DNA of 64,000 nucleotides, taken from assembly GCA_949358305.1 (NCBI GenBank), contig OX442314.1, positions 64,489,369 through 64,553,368 of the forward strand, read 5' to 3'. Position 1 is the stretch's first letter, and each line of letters begins with the position of its first letter. This DNA is from Strigamia acuminata (taxonomy: Eukaryota > Arthropoda > Chilopoda > Geophilomorpha > Linotaeniidae). The notes beneath the pieces are model-generated. The model was not told the DNA's origin. It saw nothing but the letters and a program-made list of their open reading frames with translations, and made no database searches. Positions 10,637 through 20,312 of this stretch are shown here, piece after piece. The translations under genes were made by a program, and so were the position numbers.

Positions 10637-12232
10637 CTAATCCTCCGCAGCCTGCTCCAGCTCGTTTTCCGACTCGGCTTTGTCTTCAGACAAGCTCTTC
10701 GTGAAAAACACTGCTTTCGCTAGTTCTTCAGTCAGATGGGCCACGCGTTCCGCAGCCTTACCAGCGAGTTTGTGTTTGATTGTGCATTGGCGCTCGAAAT
10801 GCGGTCCGCCACAATGCCAACAACCTGCGCCGGGGGGTGCAATAGCGTGATCTTTTAGGAGGTTAGACGCGGGGCGGCTTGCAGCAGCCTTCGGGGTCTC
10901 TGCCGGCTTCCCACTAAGGGTCGCTGCAGGTTTACCCGTTGGGGGCTTCAGCCAGCTCCGAGTTCTATCTCCGCTTTTTAGGTCTGTATATTTTGACTGT
11001 GTCGAGGTCTGCGGCGCATGCCAGTGTGGGATAATCACACTGCCTGGGTCACGGAACCTCTCCATCGCCAAAGCTGCTGGGGCGAAACGTGCGCAAGAGC
11101 GTTTGAGACCTAGCCAGGAGTGATCCCAGGCCAAAGTGTTCGCCGCCATGCTGCACGTCTCCTTCGTCATCGCCGCAAGGGCATAATTGATTTTATACTC
11201 ATCGGCAATCGGCACTTGCATCTGGTTGAACAGCGCGTCCAGGTCCGTCCAGATTTGCAGCGCCGTAACGTCTTTCGCCTGCTTGATGGATACTGCCTTC
11301 GCGAGCAGCTGGCTGTCCGACGGTGCAAAACGGGTCTGGAAAGCGACCTCGAATTCGTCCCACGTTTTCACCGGCATCGTCGACTGCCACCATGACAGCG
11401 CATCGCCTGAAAAGAAACGTGACAAGAACCTTCGGGCCACATAATCAAGCTGCAACTCGGCAAAGGACAGATTTGATCGTAACTGGATCAGAAAAGCCCT
11501 CGCCGCGGTGCGATCGCCCGAAAATGGGTCCATCCGGATCTGTGACACGTGCTTAGTCAGCTGCTCCACGTCCGGCAAGCCTTTCGACTTTGGGATAGTG
11601 GACTGCGTTATCAGTCTATCAGTAGGCACATCGACCCCGAGATGCATCAAAACGTCCGCGGCAAGGGGTGGAGTGGTCCACCTCCTCACCTTTTGGCCGG
11701 GCATCGCTTGCATCGATCGCGGATCGACAGGTTGGGGATCGGTTGGCGCGAACGAGTTCAATTCATCGGAAGCGGAGGCTACCGAACCAATGTCCGATTC
11801 CGCTGCCGAGTCGAGCACACTCGCGCCCCGACCCGAAGTGAATTTACACTTCATCTTGTAATATTTAGCTTCGAGGGCCTTTAACTCACTATTGTGGGTC
11901 AATAGCTCCTTCGAACGTGCATCTTTTATTGCTTCATTTTGTCTTTCGGCGTCATGAAATGCTTGACGCGCTTCGGACACCAAACGATCAGAATGTTGCG
12001 CCTCAGTACGCGCGGCGGCAGCGTCATCCAACGCCTGCTGTCGCGTCGCAAGAAGCTCCTGAAAAGCCTCAATGAGGTCGTGCTGAGAACCGAGGTCACT
12101 CGCATCAACCCCCATTACCTCGGCCAACTTCTCAGCCAAGTCAGGATTTACTTCAGGTTCCATCACAACTTTTTTTGTCAAAGATCTGGATCGGCGTTTC
12201 GGAGAGCGTGATTGAGACCGTGTCTTAACCAT
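10637..12232 (-). CDS. gag: Gyp1 Gag polyprotein
   Basis: The first ATG is at 12232; sequence upstream of it in frame starts only with a TTG. The 531-residue product opens with an Arg/Ser-rich segment (MVKTRSQSRSPKRRSRSL), followed by a long helical, Glu/Ala-rich region that may form a coiled coil. A retrotransposon gag core follows, around residues 230-370 (SWWQSTMPVKTWDEFEVAF). It ends with one zinc knuckle CWHCGGPHFERQC, spaced C-x2-C-x3-H-x4-C, one residue shorter than the usual CCHC box. It would form the particle that packages element RNA. The stop at 10637 lies inside the stretch where the pol frame is already open, consistent with frameshift expression of Pol. Confidence 0.88.
   Translation of the reverse strand: MVKTRSQSRSPKRRSRSLTKKVVMEPEVNPDLAEKLAEVMGVDASDLGSQHDLIEAFQELLATRQQALDDAAAARTEAQHSDRLVSEARQAFHDAERQNEAIKDARSKELLTHNSELKALEAKYYKMKCKFTSGRGASVLDSAAESDIGSVASASDELNSFAPTDPQPVDPRSMQAMPGQKVRRWTTPPLAADVLMHLGVDVPTDRLITQSTIPKSKGLPDVEQLTKHVSQIRMDPFSGDRTAARAFLIQLRSNLSFAELQLDYVARRFLSRFFSGDALSWWQSTMPVKTWDEFEVAFQTRFAPSDSQLLAKAVSIKQAKDVTALQIWTDLDALFNQMQVPIADEYKINYALAAMTKETCSMAANTLAWDHSWLGLKRSCARFAPAALAMERFRDPGSVIIPHWHAPQTSTQSKYTDLKSGDRTRSWLKPPTGKPAATLSGKPAETPKAAASRPASNLLKDHAIAPPGAGCWHCGGPHFERQCTIKHKLAGKAAERVAHLTEELAKAVFFTKSLSEDKAESENELEQAAED
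10664..10670 (-). promoter_or_regulatory. Possible -1 frameshift site at gag-pol overlap
   Basis: On the minus strand the heptamer is GGAAAAC, read G-GAA-AAC in the gag frame. It lies inside the short window where the pol (-1) frame is open and gag has not yet stopped. It is not a perfect X-XXY-YYZ site, and no downstream pseudoknot was modelled, so this is only the best candidate in the overlap. Confidence 0.25.
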
Positions 12233-12700
12233 GAGTGAAAAGTGAACTTTCGTTGACTCGCACTCCGCAAACCAAACCAACGTCAGATGATTAGCTGCAG
12301 CCAATCACAGTCGCCTACAACTAGGTCAACTTTAGACTTTAACTAATGCTAGCAGCATCACCCTCTGAGAGCAGTGACCAGTTGATGGTTTCCTGGCGGG
12401 CCTTGGGCAATCCCAGGTCCAATCCAGAGTATTTTTAGGTTATCCGGACAAAAGATCTCAACCCGGGGAACAAAAGGTGCCATAAAAGTCATCCTGTTCT
12501 CCCAGTTGCAAAATCTTTGCCTCTTCATAAAATTTAAATTACAATAGTGATAAAGTAGGGGTTGCAGATTTTGAAACTCAATCCCTATCAATAAAACCAT
12601 TGCCTTAGAGGTGCGCCTGCTCCTCTTTTTGCACCGCAATCTGTTCTAAATCTATAAAAATGTAGAGAAACTGGAAAATGCATTAAATTTTGGTTCATCT

Positions 12701-12925
12701 CTGCGCCCCAAAATATAAAATTAGCGGTTAAACTTTGGTATTTTTAATCCACGCCCCAAAAGTAAAAAATTAGCGAACACTTTTTGGTATTTTTAATCCA
12801 CGCCCCAAAAAATAAAAAATTAGCGAACACCTTTCTGGTATTTATCCACGCCCCAGAAGATAGAAACTGGCGAACACCTTTCCGGCATTTATCCACGCCC
12901 CAGAAGATAGAAATGGGCGACTGGA
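12701..12925. repeat. Minisatellite, about 48-bp unit, about 4.6 copies
   Basis: The core cgcccc recurs at 12704, 12752, 12801, 12849 and 12896 (periods 48, 49, 48, 47). Each unit runs atccacgccccaraagat, a(a/t)aaa..., then gcgaacacctttctggtattt. The right-hand copies are more alike than the left-hand ones, as in an array growing from one end. Confidence 0.92.
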
Positions 12926-15128
12926 AGTTTACTGACACTCCCAAACTAACAAACACAATGCACGGTTTGTCTTTCCCTTCGTGTTCTAAATTATTCACGC
13001 CAGAAACAAGTAGAAAAAACTGCGTATATCGATTTTTCGTGGCATTTTCCCATCGCGCCCCACAGCTTCGAATGCTAAGGTCGTACGTTTTCCTTTGCGC
13101 TGGTGTATACGTCTGCCACCAGGTTTAACCCCTGCTGAAAACGCTAAAATCGCGTATTTTAGGCTTCCTTTGGCATAGCTAGCTCAAGCACCAAAATCAC
13201 ACCCAAAACACCATCAAGGTCGCGATAACCCTGATGAGGCAAAAAATCGACCCAGTCGCCTCAGACAAAGAGTGAAGGGAAATTGGCGACTGGATCTGGA
13301 TTGGACCGGGCAGAGTACTGTTGAACACGGCCCAACGCCAGGATGTGTTAGGTCCACACCCCAGAAGTGTCACATTCCCAATCCAATCCGGACATGAAAA
13401 TAGAGTGGAGATAGGATAAAAGAAGGGTTTGAAGAAAAATGTGGCGTGTTTCACAAAGTGATCCGCACACAGCACATTGAAAACAAAGATAAAAAAGATG
13501 TTGGGCTGGATTCACGGTCTCTTTTCAAAGCCGTTAGCCACCCAATTCGTGTTTGCAAACATCCCACGCGCGGTCCGAGAGCAAACACCGTTAGGCTCGA
13601 CACCCAAGCAGTCCCCTGCAAGGGCCGCCCTCCCCGCTATCCGAGACCCAATTTCTGCGGCGAGGCAGTGAAATTGACAAAATGTGCCCTAAATGCGCAT
13701 ATAAAACACAAACGCCAAAATCACGCCAAACCGCGTCCACCAGTGCCCGGGACAGGGTTGGAAACCCAGTCTCCGTGTGCAGAAAGGAAAGTACGCGTGC
13801 TTGCAGTTCAAAAGATTACTCAAACCGCTGAAACCAGGAATGTACCTCTGTCCAGTAATGAACAGAGCTCCCCTAAATACACCGCATTAGTTTATCATCG
13901 TCCGGGCGAGGCACAGGGCTGAACTGGGATATACCGCACCCAGCAGCATGCCTGCCCACCACAACAACACCACAACCACGTTTCCCGCCAAAAAACACAC
14001 TCGGAAAAAGCACCAAATCGCCCGACCCAGGGAAAGAAATAAAAGACTAAATCTACCATCCATGCGGTGTGGTGCCGACCCTCTAAGACACTCAACAGCC
14101 ACTCCCAACCTGCTCCTAAAACGATGAAGCTGTACATCTCCAACGCCTCAGACCACAAATTTTGAGCACCCACAAATGGTTCCCTTCCCTATAGGTTGCA
14201 CACCAAGAAATAAATCATAAAAATAAAATAAAATGGTATTTAACTTGTGTGCTGGCTGGCCAGTGTCACCCCAAGATGCCTAAAGGAAACATCAAGGTCA
14301 GACCCAAGCCAAACCAGACACACAAGGAAGACACACCCAAAAAAAAATAAAAATGGCATTAGACTAATGTTTTGGCCGGCTGCTGTTATAACAAAATGGA
14401 CCTCAATTAGAACAAAAAAAAACAAGTCAATCAAACTCTAGCCTGACCAATAAAAAGAAAAAAATACCACAAAACAAAAGAAAATTGCACAAAGTCCCCA
14501 AAAATCTGAGCAATACCCAGCTCAAACTATGAGAAAAATGTGACAGAAGAAAAACAAATGTTTCTCAACCCGGCACCAAAAATAAACCAACAGTGCAATT
14601 GAAAAGTGAAAACAAAAGCACTGTGAGGTCAAGTCGGTGCAAGGGGAGAGAAACACAAAAGATTAGGCACAATGGCATGCACCCCTGTGAGCGCCTAAGG
14701 GATGAGCAAATTCCCCTCGAACCCCCAGAGAAACACATACCAAAGTGCTTTTGGTTGGTTGCAGTGCGTCTGAAAATAAATTTCAGAGCCCCAACCACAC
14801 CAGCACTGAGAAAAATACAATTTAAAAAACCCTCAGATGAGAAAAATATCCGGTCTCCCACAACTAAACCCACCAGGACCTAAAATGGTTGACAAAACAC
14901 TCCTCAAATCCCTCAGTCATAAAAAGCACTTAACCCCATGTCCAAAACAAAAGAAAAGCAAAACAATACAATTGAGCCCCCACCAAAGAGCAAAGCAAAA
15001 TGTAACAAAACCTGGGGCATAAAGTAGAACAAAATGCACCCAAAATCCGACACACAAAGCAAACAAAATGGCGGGAACACAAAAAAAAATTTTCCAAATT
15101 CAAATCTCGGACAGGGCCCTCAATTGTG

Positions 15129-15146
15129 ACTGGTATGGTCTCGCCA
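15129..15146 (-). other. Primer-binding-site-like sequence of Gyp1
   Basis: On the minus strand the probable LTR ends in ...CTAGTTACA and is followed by TTGGCGAGACCATACCAG. A TGG start a base after the LTR is the usual layout of a gypsy primer site. I could not match the 18 bases to a specific tRNA from memory. Confidence 0.35.
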
Positions 15147-15147
15147 A

Positions 15148-15702
15148 TGTAACTAGGGGACTAATAACACTGGGTAGGGACGCATACATCACGTAATAAT
15201 AACGAGACTCCCACAATATTGGTTGGTTGGCCTTTATTGTCGTTGTCTAGGGGTATGGGGAATCCCGCTACCCGTTGCAGGGGTGCTCGAAGGCACGCCG
15301 CACCGGCAACCGGCCCGTCACACACTGGGCATGAGTCCAATGTGTGACGTGGTCGGTTCAACATTACATTCATGCTGTACTTACCTACAGCCCGCAGTGA
15401 CCACTCATGGAGGCTGTATCGGGTGGAGAACCCAGATACTGAGCATCGCTGTGGTGAATGGGAAGGAGATGCAGAGTCCTCACAGCCGGGACAGACTTGT
15501 CCCCTCGATGACTACCACTGGAACTCTAACCACACGACCGTCCTGGTCGGTGTCCGCACACTCACTACATCTCCTCCCACACCACTCCGCTCCCTCCTTC
15601 CCCCGGGCTAGATCACTTTCCCCAATCAGGGGGTGATCTTGGGGCCGCACGGTGGTGTGTGGCAGTGACGTGGGTCACCCCAGGTGGCCAAACGGTCACA
15701 CA
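15148..15702 (-). repeat. Probable 5' LTR of Gyp1
   Basis: On the minus strand it begins TGTGTGACC and ends TAGTTACA (TG...CA). An AATAAA sits at about 15232-15237, roughly 85 bp before the end, as expected for an R/U5 region, and a primer-site-like stretch follows. The right border is chosen on the TG/CA rule alone. No partner LTR is present in the window, so the call rests on internal layout only. Confidence 0.4.
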
Positions 15703-16746
15703 TTAAAGGGTAATAATAAAAACAGGGATTAAGGTATCCTCATGCACAACCGGACCGGTTGCCACGGGAAAAATATCACAGGTAAATATTAGGAATGAAT
15801 GAAAATTGAATGAATATTATAATCAAATATCACAGATAATTATCACATTTAGGAGACTTATTCCAGGAAATTCAAATCATAATAATGATAACTAAAATTC
15901 AAACTTAATCATCTCAACTTTGAGGAATACTAAAAATTAGAATAATTTCTGGAATAAATCAGGATGTAATTCAAAAATTTCACAATATAATAAAATTATA
16001 ATAATGAAAAATAATAATAATGAAGAAAACACTATAGCAAATAAAAGTCTCGTAATTGTTCGGCTAACTGTTCATGCTAAAGTATTTAAAAATAAACATA
16101 ATAAAATAATAAAATTAACACTTCACTTTTGGAGCACTTATCCAGCGGTGATGAGGATCAGATAAATTTGCGCAATAAATGTTTCCAGCAGTCTGTGGAA
16201 TATTACACTTGTTGAAGAAAATTTAACACAAAATGATGATGAGAAACACAAACACAACGACCAAAACACAAAATCAGTTCCTCAACTCCGTAGAGAAATT
16301 TTAGGAGGACGCTATAAGAAATTGATGCTCTGGGGCGTGTGAGATGAATTTTGATGATGAAATACTTCATTCGCATCCGTAATGGTGGCGAGAAACAAAA
16401 CCAGTTCCGCAACTCCGTAGAGAAATTTTAGGCGGGCGCTATAAGGAGTTGCTCTCGTAGCACTAAACGAACAGCTGAGATGAAATACATTTTACTTCTA
16501 ACTCATATGTAGGGATGAGAATAAGACCAGTTCCGTAACTCAGATGAGAAATTTTACACGGGCGCTATAAGGAAATATTCTCACACCGTTTGATGAGCAG
16601 AAATGATGAAGTTCACTTTCCGGTGGTGATTTGTTGATTAAGTTGCGCAAAGAGAATGGTGGCGCAAGAATGGATAGTTCTACGGTTTTTCCGAGCGACG
16701 ATGTTGTTGTCCCGTAGAATATCTAATTTAAAGAAATTGTTATTGT
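15703..16746 (-). other. 3' untranslated region of Gyp2
   Basis: AT-rich sequence downstream of ORF3 without a gene. It is assigned to Gyp2 because it contains two more copies of the TTGCGCAA octamer (16168 and 16643) that marks Gyp2 and holds the 127-bp repeats. A 3' LTR is not evident, since no matching 5' LTR survives for comparison. Confidence 0.45.
16270..16640. repeat. Three tandem repeats of about 127 bp
   Basis: The phrase cagttcc(t/g)(c/t)aactc, followed by agagaaattttagg and the shared gcgctataagga, recurs at 16275, 16402 and 16528 (periods 127 and 126). The third copy is the most diverged. Position just 3' of the last ORF is where internal repeats occur in several large gypsy elements. 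Confidence 0.85.
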
Positions 16747-19566
16747 TTATTGAGAATTACCTGACAAGGTTCTACACGGGGCCGGCATCCGAAATGATTT
16801 TATCATATTGAGAGCCACGTTGACCACAACTCTCATTGCGTCCCGGTAGTTTGTGGCACCTTGCCTGTTAATTTCATTTTTGCAATGGTCCAAAAAGAGT
16901 TCTCCGTATCGGAGATACAGGGAATTGAGGAGGGGTTTGGCCTCTTCTGGACTCATACGTAGGTCTGCAGACGCGAGGGATTGGAAAAGTTGGCGAACCG
17001 ACGCAGCGGACATCCCAAACTGGAGGCACGGTCCATTGGCATTTGCGAAATTACATTCGATCGCAGCTGGTGGCAAAAGGCTGGGAAGCAGCTCCAGGGT
17101 GATGCGAGGTGGCGTGTCATCCCAAAATTGTGATCCTTGGACCGGTGGAATAGATGGTGCTGTCATTGGATAAAATCCGGAATCCGTCATCAAATTGCGC
17201 AATTCGTTTAAGCGCAAATCATCAGATCGTCTCTTTTCTTGTTCCTTTTCTGCTTGTTCTCGAGCTTCGCGGTCGGCTTCTTTGCGATGAGCTTCTGCCA
17301 CTCGAGTTTTCTCCAATTCGTGTTCCGCGTCTCGTTCCTGCCGTTTCTTTTCCTCCATCATATTGTGATAGTCCCTGGCGTCCTGGACTTTGTAAAGATA
17401 GACGGAGATTTCACGGTGTAGGGTCCAAATTAGGATCTCAATTGCTGTTTCGGAATCGTATGTGCTACACTCGGACATTCGTTTTTCAACTTGTCGCGCA
17501 ATGTAGGGCCGTCTGTCCATCATTTCTTTTTGGGTCGTGCGAAAGTCTCCTTGGTAGACGCTGAATTCTTCTACCATCATGAAGGTGATAAGTGTGTTCC
17601 AGGCCTTCCAGGGAATTTGGAAGCGGGTTTGGGAAACTCCGGGTCCCTTGATGGAGATCTGGACCTCGAATTTGCGCAAGAATTCCTCTACGACTTCCAA
17701 CGAGTTGACGGGCTTTTGGGTTACTCCATACTTATCATAGGCCAGCTCACATCGCGAAGCGACCTTTTTGAATGAAAGTCCAGGTCCGATATTTGGGATT
17801 GCGCAGTCGAGTCGGGATCGGTAAGGTGATGAGTCCGAAACGAGAGTCGACGTTACTGGAATCCTCGCGGTGGTAGCCGTTGTGGTGGACATGTTAAAGT
17901 TGGCGCCCGACGACGTTGTTGTGTTTACGTTGCGCCCAGGGAATTGCGCATAAGTAATCGGCGTCACTGGCAAAGTCGGAACTTTTGAAAGTTTTACCTG
18001 TTGACATGATGGAACTTCGATTGCTGGTGCAATTGGCGAGATCGTGTAAGTTTGTGAAAGTACATCAGCCGAAACAGTAGAGACGGTCGAAGCTGGAAAA
18101 AGATCGGCAGATAGATTAATATTTGAATTGTCAGTATCGGGGATAGGAATTGACAAATTCGGTGTTGATGCTAATAATTCAGCCTTTTGTGCTGGCGAAA
18201 GTCTAGCGCTCAATGGCGGTCCGCGTGGCTGGCTGGCAACGGGGCGAGAGTCACGTGGCCAAAGAAAGACAGGTTTGTTGGTTGGGATGTCGATATCTCG
18301 GATGTCAATCATCTTTCGTTCCAGTCTGCGTACGTCACTTATTTTGGCGGCGGGAACACTGCCGCAAATTTCGTTTGTGATGTCCAGAATCGACGGGGTC
18401 ACACTCATTGTGGATTGAACATCGGATTCTGGAAGTCTAGCGGCTGAAATGGATTGTTGAGAATCGTCCATTTTTTCTTTGCGCAATGTTTCTTGCGCAG
18501 AATTGTCCGCTAACACTGGTGATTCGGGAATGAACTGCAGTTGTGGCACTGGTCGTAGCGCCATTTCTGTTGGTGGAGTTGAAAATTCAACATTAGACAC
18601 AGTAGAATTAGAGTACAAACTTTCAGTGTCCTCTTTGGCGGTAATGGTGAGCGTCGCCATCTTTTCGGCTGCTTTGGCAATCGTCTCTGCCGAAGGTCTG
18701 GGAACGAATTGTTCCGTCTCCGTGTCTCGAGTAGGATCATGTGGAAGCGCTGATGATGAGGATGCCAAAGTGTTGCGCACCTTGATGGCTAGTTGTTGCT
18801 CTCGATTTGGATTTCGATTTATCGAGCATGGTGGCTTGCGCTGGTAGAAATATGGCAGCGCGGTGTCGGAATTGTCGTCGATAGTGTTGAGGTCTCCTAG
18901 CGATTCCAACGCAATGCTGATCTGCTCTTGAAGACTCGCATCGGTCCCAGGGAAACTGTGGAAGAATTGGGGCAACGTCGGTTGCGCTTCGTCAACTTCC
19001 CGCTGCTCCTGGTTCATTGGGTCCAAACCGGCGATTTCGTCGGCGAGCAAATTCGGCACTTGCGCAAATGTAACACGCATTAACTCGGCTGTTGGATAAA
19101 TCCAATTTCTGGGTACGATCCTCGCCTGTCGCGCCTCTCGCTGGAGCCGATGCCAATATTTAAAATGACTGGCACGGAATCTTTGTACCATGGCTGGTGT
19201 CCCGTTTGGTGGCCGGAATTTCGGAAACTCTACCCCGATTAGATATACTTTGTCCTGGACACGACGAAAAAGGCACCAGCCGTAAATCTGGCGCATCCAC
19301 ACACGATAAAATCCACGTCGAAGGTCACCCCGTCCGTCACACGCTCGGCAAGTCTTATCCACGCCTGAAACAACCAGTTCGTACCCGTATCCGGAACAAA
19401 CCGGGCATATCTCGAAGTTGGGAAAGCTTTGTTCACGTGGATCGTTTGGATGCCAGCATGGAAATTTGGGCGGTCCGACTGCGTGGAGCGGCGGTTCGGC
19501 ATAGTTTTTTGGATAGGGTTCGCCCGGGAAATCCTCTTTGCAACGGCACACATGTTTATCGGCCAT
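16747..19566 (-). CDS. Gyp2 ORF3: zinc-finger/coiled-coil protein, not an envelope
   Basis: The 939-residue ORF starts with ATG at 19566 and lies downstream of pol on the same strand, where errantiviruses carry env. There is no signal peptide, furin site or membrane helix. The N-terminus is Cys-rich and has a pair of CxxCxGxG motifs, CPVCSGYG and CRACDGRG, about 20 residues apart (around residues 54-81), like the zinc-binding region of DnaJ/Hsp40. A long Ser/Thr/Pro-rich disordered middle (roughly 200-590) follows. Then come a folded-looking segment (about 620-720), a strongly charged coiled coil (KKRQERDAEHELEKTR onwards, about 720-775) and a helical C-terminus. TTGCGCAA sites inside it link it to Gyp2. 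It could be an accessory nucleic-acid-binding or chaperone-like factor. Gene capture is possible, but the function is unknown. Confidence 0.75.
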   Translation of the reverse strand: MADKHVCRCKEDFPGEPYPKNYAEPPLHAVGPPKFPCWHPNDPREQSFPNFEICPVCSGYGYELVVSGVDKTCRACDGRGDLRRGFYRVWMRQIYGWCLFRRVQDKVYLIGVEFPKFRPPNGTPAMVQRFRASHFKYWHRLQREARQARIVPRNWIYPTAELMRVTFAQVPNLLADEIAGLDPMNQEQREVDEAQPTLPQFFHSFPGTDASLQEQISIALESLGDLNTIDDNSDTALPYFYQRKPPCSINRNPNREQQLAIKVRNTLASSSSALPHDPTRDTETEQFVPRPSAETIAKAAEKMATLTITAKEDTESLYSNSTVSNVEFSTPPTEMALRPVPQLQFIPESPVLADNSAQETLRKEKMDDSQQSISAARLPESDVQSTMSVTPSILDITNEICGSVPAAKISDVRRLERKMIDIRDIDIPTNKPVFLWPRDSRPVASQPRGPPLSARLSPAQKAELLASTPNLSIPIPDTDNSNINLSADLFPASTVSTVSADVLSQTYTISPIAPAIEVPSCQQVKLSKVPTLPVTPITYAQFPGRNVNTTTSSGANFNMSTTTATTARIPVTSTLVSDSSPYRSRLDCAIPNIGPGLSFKKVASRCELAYDKYGVTQKPVNSLEVVEEFLRKFEVQISIKGPGVSQTRFQIPWKAWNTLITFMMVEEFSVYQGDFRTTQKEMMDRRPYIARQVEKRMSECSTYDSETAIEILIWTLHREISVYLYKVQDARDYHNMMEEKKRQERDAEHELEKTRVAEAHRKEADREAREQAEKEQEKRRSDDLRLNELRNLMTDSGFYPMTAPSIPPVQGSQFWDDTPPRITLELLPSLLPPAAIECNFANANGPCLQFGMSAASVRQLFQSLASADLRMSPEEAKPLLNSLYLRYGELFLDHCKNEINRQGATNYRDAMRVVVNVALNMIKSFRMPAPCRTLSGNSQ

Positions 19567-20237
19567 ATTGTCTCAACTAGATGAAATTGTGCCTAATTGA
19601 TTTCAATCATTGGAGTTATATACACAAATTGGAACAATGAACATATCACAAATGTTACTTACAATTAGAATTGCGCAAATAATGAACGCGCACAAAACAT
19701 AACACACAAAATTCAACACATGATGTTAATCCAAGGGAGAAAAGTGCACAAGTGTTGAACGCTTCGAGAACTTTCTCTCACAGGTGTCATAAAAGCACAT
19801 GGGTATAAAGTGTGGGTGTTTGAGATTATAGTCATAACTGTTTCAATAGAAGGACAAACTCTAGTGTGGGAAATTTGAAGTTAACGAAAAGATCTTAAAT
19901 AAATGTTCTAGAAGAAATAATCAAATTTAACATTGATTTTCAATAAGAAAATTTAGCATATGCAAATCTAAATACATATAGACACATAAAACTAGATTAA
20001 AATAATAAATTGGGAAAATAAATAATCTAAACACGTGGTGTTTTGAAAAGTCAATTATAAGTGTCACACTCTAGTGGACAATTTTGTCCTCACTGGAAAT
20101 GGACTTAGTCAATTTTGAAATGAACAAATATGAAACGTAAAACGAATAACATAAAACATAAAATATTTAAGAATAAAGAAACATAAAACATAAATGAAAT
20201 TTTTCTTAAAGTAACGATGAAATTACACCGGATTACT

Positions 20238-20284
<47 letters not shown>

Positions 20285-20312
20285 CTTTTTTTTTTGAAAA
20301 TAGATAGAAAAA
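19567..20312 (-). other. Spacer between Gyp2 pol and ORF3, with long poly(A)
   Basis: About 750 bp, AT-rich, no ORF. Bases 20243-20295 on the plus strand are 42 T, one C and 10 T, so the element strand carries an A-tract of over 50 just 18 bp after the pol stop. TTGCGCAA occurs at 19671. No splice acceptor for ORF3 is obvious, though T-rich stretches are frequent. Confidence 0.7.

Larger units (their letters stand above)
12233..15147 (-). other. Gyp1 leader, no recognisable gene, strongly strand-biased
   Basis: This 2.9-kb stretch separates gag from the probable 5' LTR. From about 12.65 to 15.1 kb the plus strand is rich in A and C and poor in T and G. ORFs in it (for example 13446-13922) are low-complexity, basic and without known motifs. 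It contains the minisatellite at 12701-12925. The two ataaaa tggcatt / tggtattt phrases near 14225 and 14345 look like a diverged local duplication. Confidence 0.55.
7212..15702 (-). mobile_element. Ty3/gypsy LTR retrotransposon Gyp1
   Basis: Reading leftwards on the minus strand the element has a probable 5' LTR (15148-15702), a primer-site-like stretch, a 2.9-kb leader, gag (12232-10637) and pol (10580 region to 7212). No 3' LTR resembling 15148-15702 exists left of pol, so the 3' end is missing or the LTR assignment is wrong. Both ORFs are open, and protease, RT, RNase H and integrase catalytic residues are present. Domain order (protease, RT, RNase H, integrase) is that of Ty3/gypsy. The right border lies beside the 3' region of Gyp2, so Gyp1 probably inserted into the tail of Gyp2. 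Element borders are inferred; the two ORFs are seen directly. Confidence 0.75.

Noticed and set aside
12358-12639. 93-codon minus-strand ORF upstream of Gyp1 gag
   Set aside because: Starts without a credible context, has no motif, and lies in the leader.
13446-13922. 158-codon plus-strand ORF
   Set aside because: Low-complexity, basic composition in an A/C-rich stretch with no motif or homologue recognised. Probably produced by the composition.
15223-15636. 137-codon plus-strand ORF
   Set aside because: Lies across the probable Gyp1 LTR on the opposite strand; no protein-like features.
16747-19566. ORF3 as an env gene
   Set aside because: No signal peptide, membrane helix or furin-like site; it has Cys-rich zinc motifs and a coiled coil instead.
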